Assembly: GCA_030770425.1 (NCBI GenBank)
Contig: JASJFT010000445.1
Coordinates: 1 to 13,532, forward strand
Reading direction: 5' to 3'
Origin: Darksidea phi
Lineage: Eukaryota; Ascomycota; Dothideomycetes; Pleosporales; Lentitheciaceae
DNA length: 13,532 nt
A model generated the notes under the pieces. The model saw only the letters and a program-made list of their open reading frames with translations, had not been told where the DNA came from and did not search any database. Shown here one piece after another: positions 1 to 9,000 of this stretch (position 1 is its first letter; each line of letters begins with the position of its first letter). The position numbers and the translations under genes are program-made.

Positions 1-2
1 AT

Positions 3-1787
3 ATTATAAAGATTTAGTCTAGTATTTATATAGTAGCTTAATATAAGAGTCTTAACTTCTTCTACTTATATATTAATCCTAATTAGGCTCGTATAGTACT
101 AGAACGGTATATTAAAATAGATAACGATATCTATCTTAGCTTCCGTTATAGTAGTTAATATAATAGACTTAGTCTCTACCCCTAGTACTTAAAGAATAAT
201 AGTTAGGAATATCTATTTCTAAGATAACTAGGTAAATATTAAGGTCTTTTTACCTAACTCTCCTACTTAGGAGTATATAACTACGAAAAGGACTTAAAGT
301 TAGATAGATATAGAGGTAAATTAATTAACTATTTCTACTATATATATATTATTAATATCTTCCTATCTTTTAATAATCTTACTATTACTATCTTACTCTA
401 TCGTCGTCTTAATATTCTTAAGTAACTTTACTAGAAAATCCTTTATATCTCTCCTCTCGAAGAGAGCTTCGTACTTAGTAATATACGGATTCTTCTTTTA
501 CTATATATACTTATCTCTCTTATTTACTAGACTATTTTTATCTAGGATATAGATATAATATATATTATCGGTAAAGTAAAGTAATAGGTAAATATTAAGG
601 AGGTTAAGGATTTAAGTACTATAGCTATTAATAAATAACTACTTAGTATCTCTATTCCCGTCGTCGGAGTTATAAAGAGTATAGATATAATAAGATACGA
701 CCTAGTTATAGATAGTCTAGAAGAAGGGGTTATTCTCGAGATAAACTCGTAGTATAGTAAATTACGGTATTAAATTACTAATATAATACATCCTTCTATT
801 AGAATAAACTATATACTCTAAGGTATAGTTATATTAAATTATATAGATAGTCTAGATTAGTATAATATATCTTCTAATCTTAGTAGAACTAAGGGAGTTA
901 ATAATAAACCTTTAGAATACGGCGTAGGTATAGTAGAATCGAATCTACTCTAGCTATAAAAGGTAACTAGTTACCGTATTAAGCTTATAGGAATTATTAA
1001 GAGTATTTAAATTAATTATCCTCTTAGTCTCTTAATTATTATCTAGGTTTTAGATAAATAATAATAAACCTCTAAAATTACTAAATCTCTATAGAATAGG
1101 TATTACCGTAACTAATAGGATCTAGGGTAATTCTAAGAACTAAATAGTAAAAGACGAGTATATTTAGAAATTCTTCGTATATTAGTACTTATTAAGTATA
1201 CCTACTTAGAAGTAACTACTAAGATTAAATAGATATATTAGTTTCCTATCCTTATTAACTATATATTCCTAACTATTCTCTTTAGCCGTCTTCTAGCTAA
1301 TATTTCCCTTCTTAAGGAGGTACTTATAGAAGGTATAGGGCCTATTTCTAGTCTAAAGAGTATTATAACTTACTAAAATAACCTACTAGGAGACGAGCTT
1401 ATTATTACCCTAAAATATAGGGTAGTTATTTATAAGTACCTTAGTAATTTATTAAACTCTAGGTAGTATATTTTAGTAATTCTATTTACTATCTCTATAG
1501 ATAAATAGTATAAGATAAGAAGAGAAAGTATAGACGTTAGCGATAGTCTAGTAAAGGAGGTAGGATTAGATAACCTATATTAAGGGTTTAGATACCGGTA
1601 TCTTAGTAAGACTATTCTAGTCTTCGGCGTTTTTAAGTTTCTAATCTTAGATCTTCCTCTTATTTACGTACTAGTATATATTAGTATACTAGACTATAAG
1701 CTAATAAAAAAAGAGAAAGGGTTAGGAAAGAATAGAAAATTAGGAAGTAAGGAAGAGGGGGGGAGAGAGGGCCTTAGAAAAGAGTAG
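3..1787 (+). pseudogene. Unknown ORF relic, N-terminus cut by window edge
   Basis: One frame, with codons starting at positions divisible by 3, reads as plausible protein for about 595 codons without an indel. Apparent stops are all TAA/TAG, as expected from RIP of Gln and Trp codons. Charged and mixed segments around 663-780, 1143-1200 and 1500-1700 look like globular protein, and the C-terminal 30 codons are Lys/Arg/Gly/Glu-rich. I recognise no domain. RIP cannot remove a stop, and no in-frame stop lies between the TAA near 1575 and the TAG at 1785-1787. The original stop was therefore probably at 1785 or beyond, which would place it inside the terminal-repeat arm (1769-1787). The start lies left of the window. 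It faces the minus-strand relic at 1919-3781 across the palindrome. Function is unknown; transposase and captured host gene are both open. Confidence 0.55.
1719..1735 (+). repeat. Subterminal copy of the arm motif
   Basis: GGGTTAGGAAAGAATAG lies about 50 bp inside the right arm at 1771-1787. A matching subterminal copy (GGGTTAGAAAAGAGTT, 3973-3988) lies about 65 bp inside the right arm at 4038-4051. Repeated subterminal motifs next to a TIR are typical transposase-binding arrangements, so the two elements probably share their right-end architecture. Confidence 0.45.
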
Positions 1788-1819
1788 ATTATTCGAAAAC
1801 CTACTCTTTTCTAAGGCCC
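1769..1819. repeat. Inverted repeat, back-to-back TIR arms (junction 1)
   Basis: A perfect 19-bp inverted repeat: GGGCCTTAGAAAAGAGTAG at 1769-1787 and its reverse complement at 1801-1819, with a 13-bp spacer. A purine-rich, G-rich run (1741-1770) precedes it and a C-run follows. It is the best preserved copy of the arm found throughout the window. I read it as the right end of one element abutting the left end of the next. Because it lies between convergent ORF relics, a small fold-back element or a shared 3'-end hairpin is the alternative. Confidence 0.85.
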
Positions 1820-1918
1820 CCCCTTCTACCTAGGTAGAGGGTACTTACGGCTATATAGGTAGCTAGTATAGTATTTATTTTACTAATACTAACCTAATTA
1901 TATAAAAGCCCCCCTTAT

Positions 1919-3781
1919 AACTACTTCTTATTCTTTTTAGATAGCTTTCGACGCTCGTATAGCTTAGCTATACTAGTAGTTTACTACTATAATAATAGGT
2001 CGTCTTCTTATCCTAGTAGGTAAGGGTTGGTCCTTCGCTTTACCTTAAGCTAGTCTAGCGATAATTAGTAGTTTATAGGCTAGTACGTAGAGTTATTTAG
2101 TAATATATTTACTTTTTTCTCTACCTTCTAAAAGTTCTCTTAGTTAGGATCGATAAATTATAGGTTATTACTAGGGTCCTTTATATTAGTATTATTAAGT
2201 AGGAGTAAGCTCGTACCTTCGTATTTCTTACTAGCTAAGATAGATTAGAGTAGACCCTAACTATCTTTAGGTATTATAGTATAGTCTAAGATCTTCTCTA
2301 GATCTATAGTCGATATTAGAACTATTATACCTTAAAATCTTTTAATTTATACCTTTTTTAAGGACCTTCTACTCTACTTCTATAATTAGGCTTTTATCTA
2401 GTTAATAATCTACTTATTTACGGCGACTTCGCGCTCTACTAGTATAATATTTCCGGGTACTAAGCCCTATATTATAGGGTAGTTCGCTAGGTTCGTAGAT
2501 AATATAGTAGGATTAGTAGTAGGGTTAATTAATAGAGTAGCTTCTTTAGCTTTAGCTTATTACTCTTCCCGACGACTAAGATTAAATAAGATACTATCGG
2601 TACTACTATTATACTAATTAGTTACTTTAAAGTCTAAAATATTTTATATATATTAAGACCTATATATAATACTATTCTTAAACTAAGTAGTTCTAGGATT
2701 ATATAGGTCTATAGTATAGACTAGTAGTAGATATTTATACTTAAGGAAGATCTTCTATTTTTAAGCTCGAATAGAATATATATCGATCCCTATTACCTAA
2801 TTAGTCTAGCTTAGAGTAGTACTCTTAATCTAGTCTATTACTTCGGTAGTTAGGGGTTCTAACTCTATTCTCTTCTTCTTCTCGGTAATAGAAAGAATAG
2901 CTTCTAAGTCTTCTAGATTAGTAATAAGGACCTTATTACTAGTTATACTCTTACTCTCTTCTAATCTAGTCCTACTTCGTACTACGGTCTCTTTAGTCTA
3001 GTCCGTCTTCTAGAATTATCTTATATCTTTTATAGTCTATTTAACGTTAGAGACTCTAATTAGTTAGTAGTTATCTACTTTCGTATATTATAACTTATTA
3101 CTCTCTTTTAGCCGGGCTATTAGCTACTTATTATTCTATTTTACTATAGTATTAATACGGTCTAAAAATAAGTCGGGGTTAATTCTATTATTATAGAATA
3201 AAGCTAACTTCTACGTAAAGAGAAGTATATATAAATTAGAATATAGCTAGATATAGAGTTAGATACGATTATATTCTTAATAACTAATTTCTATTAGACT
3301 TATATAATACTAGAGGTTATTAGTTTAGTAATTAAACTTAATAACTTTAATAATCGTCCGTAGCTATAGTTACGACCTTAAGCTATTACTATCTATATTA
3401 CTCTTCTTATAGTCTAGTATAGCTCGCGCCTAAGAAAAGGTATTATAATACTACTTAAGTTTCTTATAATAACTAAGTATATACTTTAAGGTAGCTAGGA
3501 AGATATTAAAATATAGTATAAGTTTATTAAATATTTACTAGTTATTCTTAGTAACTATCTTATCTAGGAGAGAATTTTGAGTTAAGACTTTTATATATAG
3601 GAGAGTCTAGTCCTCTATACTTAGAAGATTAGGCTTATTCGGAGTAGTACGATCTTTATCCTCCTACTTATCGTTACTAGAGGGGAGCTTAATCTAGAGT
3701 AGCCTAATATTATCTAGTATTATAATCTTAGTAGTTAAAGGATCTATCTTAGTATCTATACCTAAACTAGTCGTTCCGTAA
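1919..3781 (-). pseudogene. Unknown Gln-rich ORF relic in 2.25-kb element
   Basis: In the minus frame whose codons have a low coordinate of 2 modulo 3, the stretch 1919-2700 reads clearly as protein. It includes a charged helix-like segment followed by a basic segment with an Arg-Ile-Arg-Arg-Arg-Pro run near 1998-2015. The surviving TG at 2028 encodes a preserved Gln (CAA) in this frame. Upstream, 2700-3781, the same frame continues but stops are much denser. That means either a very Gln/Trp-rich protein or that coding sequence ends earlier, so confidence there is low. The start is not identifiable because ATG has become ATA. It converges on the relic at 3-1787. No known family is recognised; the basic tail would suit nucleic-acid binding, but that is inference. 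Confidence 0.45.
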
Positions 3782-3972
3782 TCTATTAAGTCGTTAATAG
3801 GAGAGAATAAGGGAGGTAAAGGTATAGCTATAAAAGAAGAAGACTAATAGTCTAATATATAATAGTAATCTATTATAGAGACTATAATCGACTTAGAATA
3901 ATTAGTATATAAGTCTAAGAAAGAGTATATTTTATAGTAAGGTTCGAAACTAGTATAGCTAAAGAAGAGAAG

Positions 3973-3988
3973 GGTTAGAAAAGAGTTA
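3973..3988 (+). repeat. Subterminal copy of the arm motif
   Basis: GGGTTAGAAAAGAGTT lies inside the right end of the 2.25-kb element and matches the core of the terminal arm at 4038-4051. It parallels the copy at 1719-1735. The interval 3782-4037 holds nothing else I can identify beyond a purine-rich tract running up to the arm. Confidence 0.45.
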
Positions 3989-4037
3989 AACTCTAATAAG
4001 GGGGGATAAGTAAGTAAAGAAATAAAGAGAAGAAGAG

Positions 4038-4069
4038 TTAGAAAAGAGTAGGTCTACTTTTTTCTAAGC
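4038..4069. repeat. Inverted repeat, back-to-back TIR arms (junction 2)
   Basis: TTAGAAAAGAGTAG (4038-4051) is followed, after a 2-bp GT spacer, by the opposing arm CTACTTTTTTCTAAGC (4054-4069) and then a nine-to-ten C run. One mismatch lies in the arm core. Here the flanking ORFs diverge rather than converge, which argues against a simple shared-terminator explanation for the palindromes. Confidence 0.8.
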
Positions 4070-4300
4070 CCCCCCCCTCCTATAGTAAGATATTTCGTAG
4101 TAGAAGCTATCGAATTCGTCTACTTATTATAAAAATAGGTAGACTTATATATTAATCTAATATATAGTCTATATATATCTTCTATAGACTAATTTTTAAT
4201 TTACGATAAAAAATTCTATTTAAGTTTTTAATTTAATCTCTAGAAGCTTAAACTACTCTAAGAGAAGTAGACGAAGGAGGGGGGTCTTAGAAAAGAGTAG
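4054..4300. mobile_element. MITE-like non-autonomous element, 247 bp
   Basis: The left end (4054-4080) is CTAC, then a T-rich core, CTAAG and a C-run ending CTCC. The right end (4274-4300), read on the other strand, is the same pattern: CTACTCTTTTCTAAGA, then a C-run and CTCC. The inverted match covers about 26 bp, with one core mismatch and a difference in C-run length. The 190-bp interior is AT-rich, with no ORF worth calling. Size, TIRs and lack of coding capacity fit a miniature inverted-repeat element mobilised by a related full-length element. This is the clearest single element in the window because both ends include the C-run extension. Confidence 0.65.
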
Positions 4301-4659
4301 ATTTTAGGTTCGTATTTAGCTTTAGCTATAAGCTAGGTTAAATTAGTACTATAGGTAAAATTAGTAAGCTACTATTTTTAGGCGTTATATATAGGGATTT
4401 TAAGCCTTTATCCTCTTACTAAATACTTATTATCTAGTCGTTTTAATATATTTAAATACGTTTAAATCGTATCTATAATAGTTATAGAGTAACGGGTCTT
4501 AAGGTAGAACTAGTAGGGTAGATAGTATAGTAGAGAGATCTAAAAATTATTATTTAAGTTATTTTATCTATTACTATAGACGTTCCGTTTAGGGGTTTTA
4601 GCGATAGCTATTAATATAATCTTAGTAACGGCTATAGATATAGTCTATACGCCCTCGAT
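4301..4659. other. Gene-free gap between elements
   Basis: I see no protein-like frame, RNA gene or convincing repeat in these 359 bp on either strand. A short local palindrome (around 4318-4340, TAGCTTTAGCTATAAGCTA) is present. Under the alternative grouping, 4286-4674 would itself be an element, bounded by a right-type arm at 4286-4300 and a left-type arm at 4660-4674. Otherwise it is RIP-mutated host or older element sequence separating the MITE from the RIX7-carrying element. Confidence 0.4.
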
Positions 4660-4883
4660 TTACTCTTTTCTAATCCTTCTTCTTTCTACTCTCCGGTACT
4701 CCGTCTACTTAGTATAAGATTATTATATTATAAGGTTCCTTTTTAATCCTAAATCCTTATATTATATTAATTAGTAGTATTTCTTCTTCTCTTACCTATA
4801 ATTATAAGTTATACTAGAAATAGGTAGAGTAAATTAAATATTATATACTTACTCTCGTCTCGTCTATCTTTTAGAGGACTAGT

Positions 4884-5030
4884 ATATTTTTAGTCTAAAT
4901 TAACTAGAGTATTACTTTTATTAATAATAAAAGATAGTATCGCGTAAATCGGAATAAACTATAGTCTTAATTAGATAAGAATATCTACTCCTTAGTACTA
5001 TATATTCCGTACGGCGGTCTACTAAAAGAG
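4884..5030 (+). repeat. 147-bp direct repeat, copy 1
   Basis: It pairs with 5811-5957 at an offset of 927 bp with no gaps. I count 17 differences (about 88% identity): 15 transitions and 2 transversions, the pattern expected of copies separated mainly by RIP. It contains a small internal near-palindrome, CTTTTATTAATAATAAAAG. It ends 72 bp before the ATG of the RIX7 fragment, and the intervening 5031-5102 probably represents captured 5' leader. It does not read as protein. Confidence 0.85.
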
Positions 5031-5102
5031 AAAGATATTCTAGACCCTATATATTTAGTACTACCCTCTTCTACCGACTATCTAATACCCGGCCCTATAA
5101 GT

Positions 5103-5816
5103 ATGTCCTACGGACGACTATCCCTCTAGTAGGGTTTAGATAAGGATATCTACTAAATCGTTTATAAATATATAGATACCTCTAATAAATCGCTACTTAA
5201 GCTTAAATCTTACTAAATCTACGACTTTATTAAAAACTCTAATTCCTCCTTAAAGAGACGACCTAAGAAGTAATTAGAAGACTTAATTAAAAGAGTTCTC
5301 TTAGTTATTTAAGAAGATAAGAGTAGTAAAGATAAAATAGCCGAGCTTAAAGGGGATTTTAAAAATAGAGAGGATAGAGGGAGGAAAGAGAAGAGGAGTA
5401 TAGACTTTATAAATAGGTAGATTATTAGTAGATAGAGGAATTCGGGGGCTACTACGCTAGTTATAAATAGGGAGAAGAGTAAGAAGAGAGAGGGTATTAA
5501 GGGGGCTAATAGAGAGAGTAAGAGATAGAAGAGGTTAGAGGCTATAGAGTAGAAGATCGATACTAATCTACCTAGCTATATAAGCTTAGATAATATTAGA
5601 GGTATCGATAATATTATATACTAGCTTAAGGACTACCTTATTATACCGCTTCTACGACCTAAGATCTACGTTAATTATAAGATTTCTATCCTATATAGAA
5701 TTCTCCTCTATAGATTACTAGAATATAGTAAGATAGTTATCTATTAAGCTTTTACTATAGAACTAGGAGTACTATTTATTAAGATTCTAGGTCCTTTAGT
5801 AGTCTTAGGTATATCT
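5103..5816 (+). pseudogene. Truncated RIX7/NVL-type AAA-ATPase 5' fragment
   Basis: Rix7 (NVL in animals) is a nucleolar AAA ATPase of 60S ribosome biogenesis with an N-terminal domain and two AAA modules. This relic runs from a preserved ATG (A at position -3) for 238 unshifted codons. Residues about 9-60 match the N-terminal winged-helix-like region (LDKDIYQIV, then IYDFIKNSNSSL and RRPKKQLED). Residues about 70-155 form the charged Lys/Arg/Glu linker. From about residue 162 the AAA1 module begins with LDNIRGIDN (LDDIGGxDD in the family). The Walker A region (residues 204-211) reads RLLEYSKI in place of GPPGCGKT. Most changes are single TG-to-TA or CA-to-TA hits, but residues 205 and 208 need another kind of change. 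The match ends at GMS (now GIS), just before where family members continue SGESE. Walker B and AAA2 are missing. Twelve in-frame stops are all TAA/TAG, and no intron is visible. It abuts the second 147-bp repeat, so it is a truncated duplicate, not the working gene. Confidence 0.85.
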
Positions 5817-5957
5817 TTAGTCTAAATTAGCTAGAGCGTTACTTTTATTAATAATAAAAGATAGTATCGTATAAATTAGAATAAACTATAGTTTTAATTA
5901 GATAAGTATATCTACTTCTTATTACTATATATTCTATACGACGGCCTACTAGAAGAG
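5811..5957 (+). repeat. 147-bp direct repeat, copy 2
   Basis: The second copy of the repeat at 4884-5030. Its first bases overlap the last RIX7-like codons (ATATCT, encoding the former Met-Ser), and the first copy starts ATATTT. The breakpoint therefore lies in a few bases of microhomology at 5811-5817. It is followed within about 15 bp by the right arm of the element. It may be subterminal element sequence that was copied to the other side of the captured gene piece. Confidence 0.85.
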
Positions 5958-5970
5958 GAGAGTAGAGTAT

Positions 5971-6001
5971 CTAGGAAAGAGTAGATATACTCTTTTCTAA
6001 G
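5971..6001. repeat. Inverted repeat, back-to-back TIR arms (junction 3)
   Basis: CTAGGAAAGAGTA (5971-5983) faces TACTCTTTTCTAAG (5988-6001) with a 4-bp spacer. It separates the RIX7-carrying element from the 6.1-kb element. The flanking relics converge here. A pyrimidine tract (6001-6025) follows the left arm of the next element, as at the other left arms. Confidence 0.75.
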
Positions 6002-6030
6002 TCTTTCTCTTTCCCTCTCTCTATCTTATT

Positions 6031-9000
6031 CTATACTTATCTATAAGACTTATAAGTACCTTCCCTCTAGTATTCTTACTACTCCTTAGTAGATAGTACG
6101 AAAAGACTACTACTACTACCTATTATAGGCCTATTTATAGACTTATTATATCTATTATTTCGATTTCTATTAGCTTCTACTCTATCTATAAATACTTCTC
6201 TTATACTTCTTCTTAGAGGAGTATATCTATTCCTACTAATCTTATTCCTATAATTATTATCTATAAATATTTCCTTTATACTCCTCTTTAGAAAAGTATA
6301 TCTATTCTTACTAACCTCCTTACTATAATTATCCCCTATTACCTCCTTATTACTATTATTTCTATCCTCTCTACTTTAGTTACGCGTAAACTCTACTATT
6401 AGTTTATCTAACTTATTAAGACTCTTATTTTAGATCTAATCGAGTATTTTTAGTTTTAATAGCCGTCCCTACTTCTATACCGGCTAGAAATTCTTAGACC
6501 TAATACTTTTCCTCTCTATAATCTAGTACTCTTTTTTCTTATTAATACTATAGATAAGTATACCCTACTCCCTATATATAGATATAAGCTAAGACGTATC
6601 TTATAGTAGCTACTCTCTATAACTACTCTCTCTCGCTATCTACTACTATATCTACTAGAGAACCTAGTAGAGGGTATAAGATATTAACTAAAACGGAAGC
6701 TCTACCTTATCTAGGTAGATATATACGGCCGAAAACTATATTATTCTTTATTTTAGACCTTATACGCGACTTATCTTAGTCGCCGTAATTAATATAGTAT
6801 TAGAAGAATAGGGTAGAATCTAGTACGTTAGATAGATAAGATATAGGAATTTATTAAGCTACTAGTCTATCCTTTAGAAGCTAAGCTACTACCTAATTAG
6901 CTTATAACTCTTCCGTAAGACTACGTAATACGACTTATTCCCTTAGTCTAGCTACTCTTTCTCGTTCTAGAGGAAGAGAAAGTAGAGTAGGTCTACTACC
7001 CTCTTAAACTATATCTTATTTCCTATAATAAAGTAGAGCGGGCTAATATATCTATTTACTAAAAATATCTTCTTTATATCTCGGTAGTAATACTTTACTA
7101 TATAGTTCTATTAGTTCGCCTCGGGTATAAGCTCTACGTTATATTAATTAGCTTTTAGTACTACCTTCTAAACGTCCGAATTAAACTACTCTAGGTTAAG
7201 AACGTATATATACTTAAGCTACTTATCTAGTAATCTTAGACTATAGCTAATACTATACTAATTATACTAGGCCTCTACTTAGTTAAAGTAGATATAGACG
7301 TCTTAAAGGTTCTTAATAATCTACTACTACTACTTATACTTCTTATATATTAGTAAGTTTCTAACTAGTATATTATCCCTATATAGTAGTACTAAGTACT
7401 ACGTTACCTAGTTAAACTTAGATAGGAACTAGCTAATACTATATTAATCTATAGTTTCTTATATCCTAAGACTCTTCTTAACTATAATCTTATACCTATA
7501 GATTATCTTCTAGTAATTCTTATATAGTAGTAATTCCCGCTTAAGTAGATTACTCCTATAGTAGAATTAGAGTACTTATAGCGCTACTACTATAACTATA
7601 GTCTTAGGTAATAAATATATCCTCGCCGTATATATAAGTATATACTCGAAAAGTAGATAGTATTTATTAATCTAGGTATAGAGAAAGCCGAGGAGCTTCT
7701 ACGTTAGAACGATATAGTACGAAAGTAAAGAGTTAATATTATTAATTAAGTTATTATATAGGTCCTATTAGTACTATTACTTATATATTTCCTCTATTAT
7801 TATAAGAGAGATATAGTATTTCTCCCTAATTCTATATAACTTCTAGTAGTTATTAATTAAATTAGTATATATTTACTTCTTACTATAAAGGTATATAAAC
7901 TCGTAGACCGCCTTAGAAAATAAAATATTACTATCTTTCTACTAAAGCGACTAAATATACCTAAGGTCTAGTACGAGGTTCTTAAGTAATTTATTATTAA
8001 AGACGTATATCTTAGACGTATTAAATAATATCTTAATTAAACTATAAAACTAGAAGTAGATTAAGCTATCTATACTCTTCTTTTTATTCGATACTATAAA
8101 TAGTATCTAGTCTATTATATCTTATATACCGGTCTAAATATATATAGTATATCTAGTACTACCCTTAGCTTAATTACTATTAGTACGGAGAATGTTGTAG
8201 GTCTATATATATACCTTAAGATAATACTTCTACTATAAAAATATCTTAGCCTCGTAGACGTCCGGGATATAGTTGTATAGTAGAGTACTATCCTCTAAAG
8301 TAATCTACTTACTAAGGTCGATAAAGGTATAATACTTACTATAAAACTATAGATTAGCTACCTAGGACTAAGATACTTCCTAGTACCTATATATTAACGT
8401 TAGACCGGTATCTATATATTCTAGCTTAGTATTCTTTATATTTATAAAAAGGATCGTGTTCTTAAATTAACTAAAGCTAAAGTTATCTATAATACTTTTT
8501 AGAATATAGCTCTAAAGTAGGTTAAGATACTAATACTAGAGTATATATTATAGAAGCTACTTTCTTATAGACGTTTTTTGTAAAAGGCCTTCTATAGCTA
8601 ATATAGTCGAGTCTAGCTTAGTAATATATACGGAAGTAGAATAATACTATAAGAGATTCGAGTATCTAATTATCTTCTAAATAGTAGGGCTTAGGACTAT
8701 GTTATACTAGAGCTTCTAGTCTTTATAGTTAAGGTATATAGTATACTCGTATATACTATCTATATAAAGTATAAAAAAGAAGATATATAGAAAAAGTAAT
8801 TCTATACTAATAAGAGAGCCGAAGTAGTAATATAGGATTTTATATAACGGAATATACTTTTCTACTAGATTTCTACGATAATTATAGGTAGATACTTTTA
8901 AGCTAAAATATATATTACTACTAATATTTAGAAATAAGTAAGATCTAGGGAACTAATTAATTTTCTAATAAGTAATACCTAGACTAGAAGAGAAGTAGTA

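Larger units (their letters stand above)
1801..4051. mobile_element. TIR-bounded element, about 2.25 kb, RIP-inactivated
   Basis: The left arm CTACTCTTTTCTAAGGC (1801-1817) and the right arm TTAGAAAAGAGTAG (4038-4051) form terminal inverted repeats of about 14 bp at the core; a pyrimidine-rich tract follows on the left and a purine-rich tract precedes on the right. The right end carries a subterminal arm copy near 3973. It contains a minus-strand ORF relic (1919-3781). No convincing target-site duplication is visible, because neighbouring elements abut within 2-13 bp. Superfamily is not assigned: the pre-RIP terminus could have begun CCACT or CACT, which would be compatible with CACTA-like ends, but this is a guess. 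Confidence 0.5.
4660..5984. mobile_element. TIR element carrying a host gene fragment (Pack-type)
   Basis: The left arm TTACTCTTTTCTAAT (4660-4674) is followed by a pyrimidine tract containing CTACTCTCC. The right end is CTAGGAAAGAGTA (5971-5983), preceded by a purine tract containing GGAGAGTAGAG. They form an imperfect TIR of about 13 bp of the same family as the neighbouring elements. Inside are two 147-bp direct repeats (4884-5030 and 5811-5957) that bracket a RIX7-type gene fragment (5103-5816). A 1.3-kb TIR element with a truncated host gene and no visible transposase resembles Pack-MULE or Pack-TIR gene capture. The interval 4675-4883 shows no gene. Element borders are less certain than for the MITE because the TIRs are short and RIP-degraded. 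Confidence 0.45.

Noticed and set aside
3782..4037. Upstream extension of the minus-strand Gln-rich relic to the TIR.
   Set aside because: Stop density rises and composition no longer looks like protein in that frame.
6780..6870. Similarity of the FLYLIYLT segment to a conserved block in fungal telomere-linked RecQ helicase proteins.
   Set aside because: Only a few hydrophobic positions agree and the following sequence does not; too weak after RIP to claim.
7321..7345. CTA/TAG triplet microsatellite-like runs.
   Set aside because: TAG/CTA triplets are abundant everywhere as a by-product of CA and TG loss; the short run is not distinct.
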